Assembly (NCBI GenBank): GCA_016223135.1
Contig: JACRPQ010000004.1
Span: forward strand, 930,001 to 994,000
Reading direction: 5' to 3'
DNA length: 64,000 nt
Source: Chloroflexota bacterium
Lineage (GTDB): Bacteria; Chloroflexota; Anaerolineae; Anaerolineales; Villigracilaceae
Shown here: positions 50,369 to 58,979 of the stretch, piece by piece
How positions within the stretch are numbered: position 1 is the first letter of the stretch
Layout: each line of letters begins with the position of its first letter
Notes under the pieces: model-generated
Database searches by the model: none
Told to the model about the DNA's origin: nothing
Seen by the model: only the letters and a program-made list of their open reading frames with translations
Position numbers and translations under genes: made by a program

Positions 50369-51865
50369 ATGGCGGAAGAAAAGCATACCCAGAGCAAAAC
50401 CGAAGAAAAGAAAGAGGAAAAGAAGGAAGAAAAACCAACCCCCAAAGATAATCTCGTCGTCACCAAACATTCGGTGCGGATTGGCGGGAAGACCATCAAA
50501 TACACGGTTACAGCGGGGACGATGGTTTTGAAAGAGGAAACAGCCGACCGCGAGAAGGAAGCGGAAGGCGAGAAGCCGCGCGCGCAGATTTTCTTCGTCG
50601 CCTATACCAAGGACGATGTCCGCGACCCGGCGAAGCGTCCGCTGACGTTCTCGTTCAACGGCGGACCGGGCTCCTCGTCCGTGTGGCTGCACATGGGCGT
50701 GCTGGGTCCGCGGCGGGTGCTGCTGAAAGGCGACGGCGAACTGCCGAAACCGCCTTTCAAGATGGTGGACAACGACTTTTCAATCCTCGATGAGACCGAC
50801 CTGGTGTTCATTGACCCGATGAGCACCGGCTACAGCCGCCCGGTGGAAGGGCAAAAGCCAAAGGAATGGCACGGCTTCAAGAAGGACATTGAGTCGGTTG
50901 GCGATTTTATCCGCCTCTATACCACACGCTACAACCGCTGGCTCTCGCCGAAGTTCCTCATCGGCGAATCCTACGGCACCACGCGCTCGGCGGGGCTTTC
51001 GGGCTATTTGCAGGAACGTCACGGCATGTACCTGAACGGCATCATGCTGGTTTCGGTGGTGCTCGATTTCACCACGATTGATTTCAACGTCAACAACGAC
51101 CTGCCCTATATCCTTTTCCTGCCGGGCTACACCGCCACCGCCTGGTATCACAACGTGCTTCAACCCAAACGGACGTTGAAGGAGTGGCTCAAAGAGGCGG
51201 AGGAGTTCGCGCTCGGCGATTATGCCAAAGCGCTGCTCAAGGGCGACGCGCTCACCAAAGAGGAACGCGCCGACATCGTGAAGCGATTGTCGCATTACAC
51301 CGGCATCTCGGAGCAGTTCATCGAACGTTCCAATTTGCGGATCAACGACCAGCACTATTTCAAGGAACTGCTGCGCGAACGCGGGCTGACCGTCGGACGC
51401 CTCGACAGCCGCCTCCTTGGGCGGGACCGTTTGGGCGTGACCGAACAACCCGAATATGACCCCCTGCTGACGAACATCATGGGTCCGTACACCGCCGCGT
51501 TTTACGATTACGTCCGCCGCGAGTTGAAGTTCGAGTCGGATTTGCCGTATGAGATTTTGAGCCGCTTCGTGCATCCCTGGTCATACAAGGAGTTCGAGAA
51601 CGCCTACGTCAACGTGGGCGAGACGCTGCGCGCCGCAATGACCTATAACCCCTATCTCAAGGTCTTTGCCGCCAACGGCTACTACGACCTCGGCACGCCC
51701 TACTTTGCCACCGAATACACGTTCAACCACCTCGGTCTGGATGAACAGACGCGCAAGAACGTCTCGATGGAATATTACGAGGCGGGGCATATGATGTACA
51801 TCCACATGCCTTCGCTGAAGAAGATGAAGAAGGATTTGACGAAGTTTCTCAAGAACGCAATGTAA
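50369..51865 (+). CDS. S10 family serine carboxypeptidase-like protein
   Basis: This alpha/beta-hydrolase-fold peptidase has 498 aa. The catalytic Ser is S201 (IGESYGTTRSAG), the Asp probably D440 (NGYYDLGTPY) and the His H474 (EAGHMMY). The oxyanion segment is SFNGGPGSSSVWLH. The N-terminus is very Lys/Glu-rich (residues 1-25) with no signal peptide, unlike the secreted eukaryotic enzymes, so a cytoplasmic location or an unusual export route is implied. GGAG precedes the ATG. Confidence 0.92.
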   Translation: MAEEKHTQSKTEEKKEEKKEEKPTPKDNLVVTKHSVRIGGKTIKYTVTAGTMVLKEETADREKEAEGEKPRAQIFFVAYTKDDVRDPAKRPLTFSFNGGPGSSSVWLHMGVLGPRRVLLKGDGELPKPPFKMVDNDFSILDETDLVFIDPMSTGYSRPVEGQKPKEWHGFKKDIESVGDFIRLYTTRYNRWLSPKFLIGESYGTTRSAGLSGYLQERHGMYLNGIMLVSVVLDFTTIDFNVNNDLPYILFLPGYTATAWYHNVLQPKRTLKEWLKEAEEFALGDYAKALLKGDALTKEERADIVKRLSHYTGISEQFIERSNLRINDQHYFKELLRERGLTVGRLDSRLLGRDRLGVTEQPEYDPLLTNIMGPYTAAFYDYVRRELKFESDLPYEILSRFVHPWSYKEFENAYVNVGETLRAAMTYNPYLKVFAANGYYDLGTPYFATEYTFNHLGLDEQTRKNVSMEYYEAGHMMYIHMPSLKKMKKDLTKFLKNAM

Positions 51866-51871
51866 AAATCT

Positions 51872-51956
51872 CTCCGTCATTGCGAGAAGCCCGAAAGGCA
51901 GCGAAGCAATCCTCCCTCGATGTGGAGATTGCTTCGCTCCACTCGCAATGACGGAG
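51872..51956. repeat. CGTCATTGCGAG-type palindromic repeat
   Basis: CTCCGTCATTGCGAG (51872-51886) and CTCGCAATGACGGAG (51942-51956) are outer arms; GCGAAGCAATC (51901-51911) and GATTGCTTCGC (51927-51937) are inner arms. Repeats of this sequence type are widespread in unrelated bacterial genomes. It may also terminate the S10 gene. Confidence 0.88.
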
Positions 51957-51964
51957 GTTTTGTT

Positions 51965-52048
51965 TTAAGGCTCCCAGATAATGGTCGCCATCTGGACGAG
52001 TAACATTCCCCCCAGCAAAACCATGCTCAACAGTTTTTGCTTGAACAT
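51965..52048 (-). CDS. Putative 27-aa membrane peptide
   Basis: On the minus strand, ATG 52048 is preceded by GGAGGAGG with 7-nt spacing, the strongest ribosome binding site in the window. The ORF encodes a hydrophobic peptide (MFKQKLLSMVLLGGMLLVQM at the start, ending IIWEP) that would span a membrane once. It lies in an otherwise gene-free 568-nt gap; the palindrome at 51872-51956 could terminate it. A weak promoter-like TTAACG/ATAAAT lies upstream. No family is recognised. Confidence 0.5.
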   Translation of the reverse strand: MFKQKLLSMVLLGGMLLVQMATIIWEP

Positions 52049-52122
52049 GGAAGACCTCCTCCGGGGCGTGAGCGTCCCGGCAATTTATCATTGCGAGAGG
52101 ATTCGTTAATTCTTGTTTTAAG

Positions 52123-52289
52123 CACGGATGAAAGGGATAAAAGTGATTTAACGTCAGTTCGGGATAAGCGTCCCGAAGGCTGATTCTGCTCTCGAACCCG
52201 CTGCGTCAAAAGCCTTCGGGATGATTCAAAAGCCTTATCCCGAATTCAGGTGATTTATTTTCTTATCCCTTTCATCGCTTGTATCCGTG
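52123..52289. repeat. Large nested palindrome
   Basis: Outer arms CACGGATG-AAAGGGATAA (52123-52140) and TTATCCCTTT..ATCCGTG (52263-52289) enclose TTCGGGATAAG (52158-52168) and CTTATCCCGAA (52234-52244), which in turn enclose a shorter GTCCCGAAGG/CCTTCGGGA pair. At least three palindromes are stacked inside each other. Confidence 0.8.
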
Positions 52290-52432
52290 GTTGATTTGAA
52301 TTGCCGAACGCTCTCATTGCATAAAGCAGGTTTGCCGGCATTAAAAACCCCGCCTCGCTGCATGACAATTTCGATGCAAAATTTCGGGGAAATCTGTTGT
52401 AGAATTGCCACAAATTCTTTTTGGGAGCCTGC

Positions 52433-53497
52433 ATGAATCTCGACGATCTCGCCCTCTTCAAACAACTCGACACCCTCAACATGCTGGGGGAAATTGACAA
52501 CCTGCCCGACCAACTTGGCTTGGCATATCAATTGGGTCTCACACATCCGCTTCCAGAGTGGAAAGACATCCGCCAGGTGATCATCGCCGGCATGGGCGGC
52601 TCTGCCATCGGCGCCGACCTGCTCGCCGCGTACAGCGCTTCGCTCGCCCCGCTGCCTGTCTTCGTCCACCGCGACTATGGACTCCCCCTCTTTGCGCGCG
52701 GCGCAGAGACGCTGGTCATTTGCTCCTCGCACTCCGGCAACACCGAAGAGACGCTGGATGCCTTCGAAGCCGCGCGCAAAGCCGGCTGCCGGATCATCGC
52801 CGTCTGTACGGGCGGCGAACTGGCAAAACGCGCCAAAGCGGCGAACATTCCCGTCTGGACGTTCGACCATACCGGTCAGCCGCGCGCGGCGGTTGGGTTT
52901 TCGTTCGGTCTGCTTTTGGCGATGTTCCAGCGCCTGGGGTTCCTCCCCGACCAAGCCTCAGCCGTGAATGAGGCGCTCGATGCGATGAAACAGATTCAAC
53001 AACACCTGCGGGCGGATGTCCCTGCTGCAAACAACCCCGCCAAACGTTACGCCGGTCAACTGGTGGGGAGGTGGGTGACCATCGTCGGTTCAGGTCCGCT
53101 CAGCGTGGTTGCCCGCCGCTGGAAGGGACAGTTGAACGAGGTCGCCAAAGCCGCCGCCAACTTTGAATTCATCCCTGAGGCAAACCATAACACGCTGGCT
53201 GGCACGCTCAACCCGCAGGAGGTTCTCAATGCCCGTACCATCACGCTCTTCCTTCAGTCCGCCTCCGACCATCCGCGCAACCGCCTGCGCCTGGAACTGA
53301 CTCGCAAAGCCTACATGCTCGAAGGCTTGAATACCGACTTCATCGAGGCGCGCGGCAGCCATCCGCTTGCCCACATGTGGACGCTGATTCTGTTCGGCGA
53401 TTACATGGCGTATTATCTGGCAATGGCGTACGGCGTGGACCCGACCCCCATTCAGGCGCTGGTAGAGTTCAAGAAGGCGATGGCGGAAGCGAAGTAG
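52433..53497 (+). CDS. Bifunctional phosphoglucose/phosphomannose isomerase
   Basis: It interconverts fructose-6-phosphate with glucose-6-phosphate and mannose-6-phosphate (354 aa). Two SIS domains are present: the first with AGMGGSAIGADLL and CSSHSGNTEETLDAFE (phosphate loop), the second with GSGPLSVVARRWKGQL and the catalytic EANHNTLAGT. This is the PGI/PMI form known from archaea and several bacterial phyla. GGGAG precedes ATG 52433; the frame opens 4 codons earlier at a TTG. It may feed mannose-type precursors to the glycan region that follows. Confidence 0.93.
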   Translation: MNLDDLALFKQLDTLNMLGEIDNLPDQLGLAYQLGLTHPLPEWKDIRQVIIAGMGGSAIGADLLAAYSASLAPLPVFVHRDYGLPLFARGAETLVICSSHSGNTEETLDAFEAARKAGCRIIAVCTGGELAKRAKAANIPVWTFDHTGQPRAAVGFSFGLLLAMFQRLGFLPDQASAVNEALDAMKQIQQHLRADVPAANNPAKRYAGQLVGRWVTIVGSGPLSVVARRWKGQLNEVAKAAANFEFIPEANHNTLAGTLNPQEVLNARTITLFLQSASDHPRNRLRLELTRKAYMLEGLNTDFIEARGSHPLAHMWTLILFGDYMAYYLAMAYGVDPTPIQALVEFKKAMAEAK

Positions 53498-53523
53498 CGC
53501 GGCATTTTGCAGATTAACAATTT

Positions 53524-53812
53524 AACTCACCTTACGCAGTTCCTTCGTAGGGCGGGTTATGTCGCCCGAAAACGCGAGATACCCTTCGACAGGCTCAGGG
53601 CAAGAATCTCGCGCTGCCGCGTAAGATGAGAATTTAACCTGACAATCCCCTGCTCTTGGCGCCGCACGGGGATTAACCCCCGTGCTATTCCCCCCAAGTC
53701 CGCTCAAGCGGACTAGTCCCGCCTTGGCGGGGCTTTGTACGAATAGCACGGACGCCTGCCCTGAGCCGCCGGGCTGAGTTTATCGAAGCCCTGTCGAAGG
53801 GTTCACGTCCGT
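53524..53812. repeat. Gene-free stretch of nested palindromic repeats
   Basis: 53524-53613 is an inverted copy of the triple-hairpin repeat at 34097-34178. In it, the CGCGAGAT/ATCTCGCG hairpin (53573-53580, 53606-53613) carries a 25-nt insert with CCCTTCGACAGGCTCAGGGC in its loop. About 53755-53812 holds more of that sequence family (GCCCTGTCGAAGGG and a facing CCCTGAGCC). Between them lies C/G-rich palindromic sequence; no ORF is supported from 53498 to 53857. Confidence 0.8.
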
Positions 53813-53857
53813 GCGGGCATGGCAGATACCGCACTTCCGCCAGGGTTCTTTGAGACG

Positions 53858-54454
53858 TTAACTTTCCAGCGTGATGTACTTTTTGCGCGGCTTGATGCCC
53901 CCGAAGCCCTCGAACGCTTCCTTGATTGCTTTTATATCCGCTTCGATGTCATCGGTGGGATAAAAGGGCTGCGGGTGAATGCGGACGATTTTATGCCTGC
54001 CGTCCACCGCCGCCATGACGATGGGAATCCCCGCTCCTTTGGCAATGTGATAGAAGCCGCGCTTCCAATCCGCCACATAACCGCGCGTTCCTTCCGGCGT
54101 GATGACCAAAATAAAGCGCTCTGTTTCGTGGATGGCTTTCACCATTTGCTCCACCAGCCCAGTCGGTTTTTTGCGGTCCACCGGGTAGCCGCCGCAGTAA
54201 CGAAAGAACCAACCCAGCGGCGAGCGGAACAACTCCGCTTTGCCCATAAAGCGGACATCCGCCCGCAGGGTGAACGCCACGCCGAGGAACAGCACAAAAT
54301 CCCAGTTGGAGGTATGCGGCGCGCCAATCAGAATGAACTTTGGCAAATCGGGGAGTTTCCCGTCCACACGCCAGCCCGCCAGCCGCATCAGCAGGCGCGC
54401 CAGCAGATGAAGCAGAAAACTGAGAATGGGGGTGTTGAAGATGGTGGTTTTCAT
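53858..54454 (-). CDS. Lysophospholipid acyltransferase family protein (PlsC-like)
   Basis: This 198-aa protein has the acyltransferase HX4D motif (H47-TSNW-D52 in APHTSNWDF) and the second motif P120-EGTR. Residues about 8-28 are hydrophobic and would anchor it to the membrane. The family acylates lysophosphatidate or related lipids; this short form resembles those that act on glycolipids or polyisoprenoid-linked sugars, but the acceptor is unknown. Divergent from the sulfotransferase gene, 31 nt apart, so the two promoters overlap. Confidence 0.88.
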   Translation of the reverse strand: MKTTIFNTPILSFLLHLLARLLMRLAGWRVDGKLPDLPKFILIGAPHTSNWDFVLFLGVAFTLRADVRFMGKAELFRSPLGWFFRYCGGYPVDRKKPTGLVEQMVKAIHETERFILVITPEGTRGYVADWKRGFYHIAKGAGIPIVMAAVDGRHKIVRIHPQPFYPTDDIEADIKAIKEAFEGFGGIKPRKKYITLES

Positions 54455-54485
54455 AATGAGAAAGTATGGTTAAATACTTGCCTGT

Positions 54486-55334
54486 ATGAACTTGAAATCG
54501 TTGCTCCGCTCCACAGTGTATCATAGTGAAAAGATTTTGCAGCGCCTGCGTTTCCCTTCCCAGCCCGCCGATCTGCCCGTTCTGTTGGGCATTTCTTTTC
54601 CCAAAAGCGGCACGCACCTGCTCGACCAAATCCTGCTTGGCTTTTCCAACGTTGCGCCGTATGCGCGGCGTTTGCATTCCTTCTATGCCGAATACGAAGG
54701 CGAGACGGGACGCAAGCGCGCGCCTGAACAAGCATTAACCTGGCTCGATTCCCTCCGCCCGCGCGACATCGCCTCCGCGCATCTCTTTGCCCGCCCCGCA
54801 GCCGTGGAGCGCGTCTGCTCGCCCCGCTTCATCCCCTACTTCATCTTCCGCGACCCGCGCGATGTGGTCGTCTCGCACGTCTTCTACGTCACCGACATCG
54901 AGCCGCGCCACGCCCATCACGCCTATTACAAGTCCCTGCCCGATTTCGACGCGCGGCTCAAGGTCAGCATTCTGGGACGACCCGACGCCGACATCGAGTT
55001 TCCGAACATTGCCGAACGCTTCGCTCCCTATTTGGACTGGCTGGATCAGCCCGAAGTGTTGACCATTCACTTCGAAGATTTGATTCAGGACCGGGTCCGG
55101 GCATTGAACCGCATCCTCGATCACTTCCTCGCCCGCTTCCCGCTTCCGACTCCCCGCAGCCTGATTCTCGAGTCCCTCGAATCTTCCATCAACCCATCCA
55201 AATCTCCCACCTTCCGCTCCGGTCGAACCGGCGAGTGGACGAAACACTTCACGGCAGAGCATAAAAAGATTTTCAAGGACGCTGCCGGGGATTTGTTGAT
55301 ACGTTTGGGATACGAAAAGGATAACAACTGGTGA
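54486..55334 (+). CDS. Sulfotransferase domain protein
   Basis: It probably transfers sulfate from PAPS to a surface sugar or lipid (282 aa). The 5'-phosphosulfate loop is FPKSGTHLLDQIL (P39-K40), the 3'-phosphate site FRDPRDVVVSHVF (R122, S130), and the C-terminal loop RSGRTGEWTKHFTAEH matches the RKGxxGDWKxxF motif. No signal peptide. It opens a run of co-directional, closely spaced or overlapping glycan genes, the next starting 1 nt after its stop. Confidence 0.92.
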   Translation: MNLKSLLRSTVYHSEKILQRLRFPSQPADLPVLLGISFPKSGTHLLDQILLGFSNVAPYARRLHSFYAEYEGETGRKRAPEQALTWLDSLRPRDIASAHLFARPAAVERVCSPRFIPYFIFRDPRDVVVSHVFYVTDIEPRHAHHAYYKSLPDFDARLKVSILGRPDADIEFPNIAERFAPYLDWLDQPEVLTIHFEDLIQDRVRALNRILDHFLARFPLPTPRSLILESLESSINPSKSPTFRSGRTGEWTKHFTAEHKKIFKDAAGDLLIRLGYEKDNNW

Positions 55335-55335
55335 A

Positions 55336-57372
55336 ATGAAACGACTGACACAAAGCCGCTGGTTTGAAATTCTCCTGCTCGCGCTCATCTCCGCGTTGAC
55401 CTATCTGCCGCGCATCGGTGAGTTGGGATATTACCGCGACGATTGGTACTTCCTCTACGACGCGCTGGTGAGCGGACCAAGGGCACTGATTGAAATTGCT
55501 CTGCACACCCGTCCCATCCGCGGACCGCTGTATGCATTGTATTTTTCTTTGTTTGGTTTCAGTCCGTTTCCCTACCACCTCGTCATGTACCTCACCCGGC
55601 TGTTGGGCGGCATTGGCGCGTGGTGGCTGTTCAATTTGATGTGGGAAAAGAGGCGAACCGCCAACTTCTTCATGGCGGTCTTGTTTACGCTCTTCCCCGG
55701 CTTTTTGTGGTGGGTGGCGGGGTTTGAGTTCCAGCCGTATGTGTTGAGCGTGGGATTGCAAGCCTTTTCCATTGCGTTTACGCTCAAGGCGGTTTCATCG
55801 GCTGCCCTGCTGAAACGTCTCGGCTGGACGGTCGCCGCCCTGCTTTCGGGTTGGGCGTATCTGGCGCTGGTGGAATATGCCATCGGCATGGAAGCCTTGC
55901 GTTTGATAAGCGTTTATCTATACGTGCGGCGGGAAAACCCCGCAGAGCCTCTTGCCGCATCTGCGGAACGGCTGTTGAAAAAATATGCGCCGCATTTGCT
56001 CATTCCCGGCGTATTTTTGTTTTGGTATCAGTTTCTCTTCGATAACTGGCGCAAGGCGCAGGATGCCGGGACACAGTTGAGCGTCCTGTTTTCCTCGCCG
56101 CTGACGGCGCTGTGGCGTCTGGTGGAACTGGCGCGCAGTTGGCTGAATGCGGCGCTCTTTGCCTGGGTGGTGCCTTTTTATCAAAACTTCTACAACAACC
56201 GCCTGAAGGATATTGCCATCGGGTTGTCGTTTACCGCGCTCATTCTGGTTGTGGTTGTGTGGGCGCTGCGGTATTTGAAAAAAGCAGAAGCAACGGAGGA
56301 CGAGTCGAACACCCGCCCCTGGCGAAACGAATTGCTGTGGGTCGGTTTTCTCGGAACGCTGGGCGGCGTTTTGCCGGTGGTGCTTGCCAACCGCGTGGTG
56401 ACCTTTGAGCGCATCTCGCAATACGCGCTTCCCGCCTCGCTGGCGGGCGTCATCTTTTTGAGCGGTCTGCTCCATTCGGTCTTTCCCAAGCCGCTGCGTT
56501 ATACCCTGCTGGCGGGGTTGATTGGGCTGGCGGCGCTTTCGCATCACGGACTTGCCGCGCAGGCAGTTCAGGAGGAGCGGCTCATTGCCGGGTTTTGGCG
56601 GCAGGTCGTTTGGCGCGCGCCCGGCATCAGGTCTGGGACGACGCTGGTAGCGTATTATCCCGGCATTAATTATGCAGAGGGAAATGATGTGGTGTGGGGT
56701 CCTGCCAATTTCATCTATTACCCGCATTGGCAGGGACACATGCCGGTGGACGTTCCTCTGCCTGCCTCGCGGCTCGAACAGGACAGCATCCTGCAAATCA
56801 TCAACGGCAATAAGTCCTTCGAGCAGACCGACCTGGTGATTAAATTCGTCCACACCGAGACCAACTACAAGAATCAACTTATCATGACCCAGCCCTCCCC
56901 CAACGCCTGCGTGCATGTGCTGGACCCGCGCTGGCCCGATCTTTCCGTCAACGATCCGCCGTTTATTCATGCGGCATATCGCAACTCGAAGATCGAGAAC
57001 ATTCTCAGCGAGGCGGAGGCTCCCGCCGTGCCGTCTTATGGGTTTGGTCCCGAACTTTCGCGTGAGTGGTGTTATTACTATCAACAGGCAGACTTGGCGC
57101 GTCAGCAGGGCGATTGGGCTGAAATTGCACAGTTGGGGGAGGAAGTGAAGCAGCGCAATCTCACGCCGAACGATCCCATCGAGTGGATGCCCTTCCTTCA
57201 GGCATACGCGTTTCTCGGCGACCAAAAGCAGGTGAAGGGAATTTCCACCCGCCTCAATGAAGAGCCTTTTTACCGGCAGCTTGCCTGTCGGAATCTCAGC
57301 GCCATGCCGGACTATGGCTATTCTCTCTCGCCTGAAATGCAATATTACGTAGATGAGTTGTTTTGCCAATGA
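55336..57372 (+). CDS. Polytopic membrane protein, GT-C glycosyltransferase-like
   Basis: This 678-aa protein has about 10-12 membrane helices in residues 1-420 and a soluble C-terminal part (about 420-678). The first outside loop has YYRDDWYFLYDAL, an acidic pair placed like the DD/DE motif of GT-C polyprenyl-phosphate-sugar transferases. Exact family unclear; PMT/ArnT-like is the best guess. Its stop overlaps the next ATG by 4 nt (ATGA). Confidence 0.75.
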   Translation: MKRLTQSRWFEILLLALISALTYLPRIGELGYYRDDWYFLYDALVSGPRALIEIALHTRPIRGPLYALYFSLFGFSPFPYHLVMYLTRLLGGIGAWWLFNLMWEKRRTANFFMAVLFTLFPGFLWWVAGFEFQPYVLSVGLQAFSIAFTLKAVSSAALLKRLGWTVAALLSGWAYLALVEYAIGMEALRLISVYLYVRRENPAEPLAASAERLLKKYAPHLLIPGVFLFWYQFLFDNWRKAQDAGTQLSVLFSSPLTALWRLVELARSWLNAALFAWVVPFYQNFYNNRLKDIAIGLSFTALILVVVVWALRYLKKAEATEDESNTRPWRNELLWVGFLGTLGGVLPVVLANRVVTFERISQYALPASLAGVIFLSGLLHSVFPKPLRYTLLAGLIGLAALSHHGLAAQAVQEERLIAGFWRQVVWRAPGIRSGTTLVAYYPGINYAEGNDVVWGPANFIYYPHWQGHMPVDVPLPASRLEQDSILQIINGNKSFEQTDLVIKFVHTETNYKNQLIMTQPSPNACVHVLDPRWPDLSVNDPPFIHAAYRNSKIENILSEAEAPAVPSYGFGPELSREWCYYYQQADLARQQGDWAEIAQLGEEVKQRNLTPNDPIEWMPFLQAYAFLGDQKQVKGISTRLNEEPFYRQLACRNLSAMPDYGYSLSPEMQYYVDELFCQ

Positions 57373-58301
57373 ACTGTTCCATTGTCATTCGCGCTTATAA
57401 CGAAGAAAAACACATCGGACGTTTGCTGGAGGGGATTCGACAGCAGACGGTGCAGGACGTGGAAATCATCCTCGTCGATTCCGGCTCGACCGATGGAACG
57501 GTCTCGGTTGCCGAAGCCTTTGGCGCGCGCGTTGTGCGGATACCGTCAGCGGAGTTTACGTTTGGGCGGTCGCTCAATTTCGGGGTCCAGGCAGCGACGC
57601 GTGAATTCGTCGTCATTGCCAGCGCGCATGTCTATCCCGTTTATCCCGACTGGCTGGAGAGTCTGCTGCGTCCGTTTGAAGATGAACAAGTGGCGTTGAC
57701 CTACGGCAAGCAGCGCGGACCTGCCGCCGCCAAATTTTCGGAACAGCAGATTTATCACCAGTGGTATCCCAATGCCAGCAACTTTGATCAACCCACTACG
57801 TTTTGCAACAATGCCAATGCCGCCATCCGCCGCAGTTTATGGGAGCGGCATCCCTACGATGAAACGCTGACCGGGCTGGAGGATGTGGAATGGGCAAAGT
57901 GGGCAAAGGAACAGGGCTATAAGATTGCCTATGTTGCCGAAGCCGAGATTATCCACGTTCACAATGAGACGCCGCGCGGCGTGTATAACCGTTACCGCCG
58001 CGAAGCGATGGCGCTGCGCAGGATTTACCCCGAAGCGCATTTCAACTTCTACGATTTCATCCGCCTCACGTTGACCAACATCTTCAGCGACCTGTGGCAT
58101 GCCGCGCGTGAGCGGGTGTTGTTGAAACATTTGATTTCGATATTGTGGTTTCGCTTCATGCAATTTCACGGCACGCGCATGGGACACCGCGAGACCAGCC
58201 TGGTCACGCCGCAGCTGCGCGAGACGTTCTATTATCCGCGCGAGCGCAGGAAGGGCGAGGAGAAAAAACGCGGCGTGGAGCCAATTCGGTATAATCACTA
58301 A
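57369..58301 (+). CDS. Family 2 glycosyltransferase
   Basis: This 310-aa protein has a GT-A fold: SIVIRAYNEEKHIGRLLEGI, VDSGSTDGT, and the acceptor-side segment GLEDVEWAKWAKEQGYKI. The usual DxD metal motif reads ASAHVYP. The C-terminal third has FFxR-type aromatic segments but no clear membrane helix. The frame begins two codons earlier at a TTG; ATG 57369 overlaps the previous stop. Sugar donor and acceptor unknown. Confidence 0.9.
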   Translation: MNCSIVIRAYNEEKHIGRLLEGIRQQTVQDVEIILVDSGSTDGTVSVAEAFGARVVRIPSAEFTFGRSLNFGVQAATREFVVIASAHVYPVYPDWLESLLRPFEDEQVALTYGKQRGPAAAKFSEQQIYHQWYPNASNFDQPTTFCNNANAAIRRSLWERHPYDETLTGLEDVEWAKWAKEQGYKIAYVAEAEIIHVHNETPRGVYNRYRREAMALRRIYPEAHFNFYDFIRLTLTNIFSDLWHAARERVLLKHLISILWFRFMQFHGTRMGHRETSLVTPQLRETFYYPRERRKGEEKKRGVEPIRYNH

Positions 58302-58304
58302 CCT

Positions 58305-58979
58305 ATGACCAAACTCACCGCTCTCGTTCCCATGCGGCATCACAGCCAGCGCGTGCCGGGCAAAAACTACCGTCCCCTGGCAGGCAAACCGCTCTACCAG
58401 CACATCATCGAAACGCTGCTCGCCGTGCCGGAGATTGATCGAATCGTCGTGGATACCGATTCCGACCCTGTGCTGAACGGACTGCGCGAATGCTTTCCGC
58501 AGGTGCAAACCATTGTTCGCCCACAGCATCTGCGCGCCGACGACATCCCCATGAATGAAATCCTCATTCACGACACAGCGCAATTCCCCGCCGAGTTCTA
58601 TTTGCAAACGCACAGCACCAACCCGCTGCTCAAAGCCGAGACCATTTCGCGCGCCATCCAGTTACTAATCGCCAATTATCCCCAACACGATTCCCTTTTC
58701 TCCGTCACCCGTTGGCAAACCCGCTTTTACGATCAAGACGGCAACGCCATCAACCACAACCCGCGTGAACTCATTCAAACCCAAGACCTGCCGCCGCTCT
58801 ACGAGGAAAATTCCTGCATTTACATTTTCACCCGCGCAAACCTGTTGAAACACCGCCACCGCATCGGCGACCGTCCGTTGATGTTCGAAATCCCGCGCCT
58901 CGAAGCCGTGGATATTGACGAAGAATCCGATTTTCAACTGGCGGACATCCTCATGCGCATGAGACTGGAAACCAAATAA
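58305..58979 (+). CDS. Acylneuraminate cytidylyltransferase-like protein
   Basis: This NeuA/KdsB-type nucleotidyltransferase activates a sugar acid as a CMP conjugate (224 aa). The CTP loop is PMRHHSQRVPGKNYRPLAG, and later segments FYLQTHSTNPLL and EAVDIDEESDFQLADILM carry family acidic residues. It overlaps the next gene by 1 nt. With the adjacent dehydrogenases and the GT42-like gene it suggests synthesis of a nonulosonic (sialic-acid-like) sugar, although no NeuB-type synthase is in the window. Confidence 0.88.
   Translation: MTKLTALVPMRHHSQRVPGKNYRPLAGKPLYQHIIETLLAVPEIDRIVVDTDSDPVLNGLRECFPQVQTIVRPQHLRADDIPMNEILIHDTAQFPAEFYLQTHSTNPLLKAETISRAIQLLIANYPQHDSLFSVTRWQTRFYDQDGNAINHNPRELIQTQDLPPLYEENSCIYIFTRANLLKHRHRIGDRPLMFEIPRLEAVDIDEESDFQLADILMRMRLETK

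Noticed and set aside
58290-58305. Internal promoter (TATAAT at 58290-58295) before the CMP-sugar synthetase gene
   Set aside because: No usable -35 lies at 16-18 nt and the gene sits inside a tightly packed operon; the box may be chance within the end of the preceding gene.
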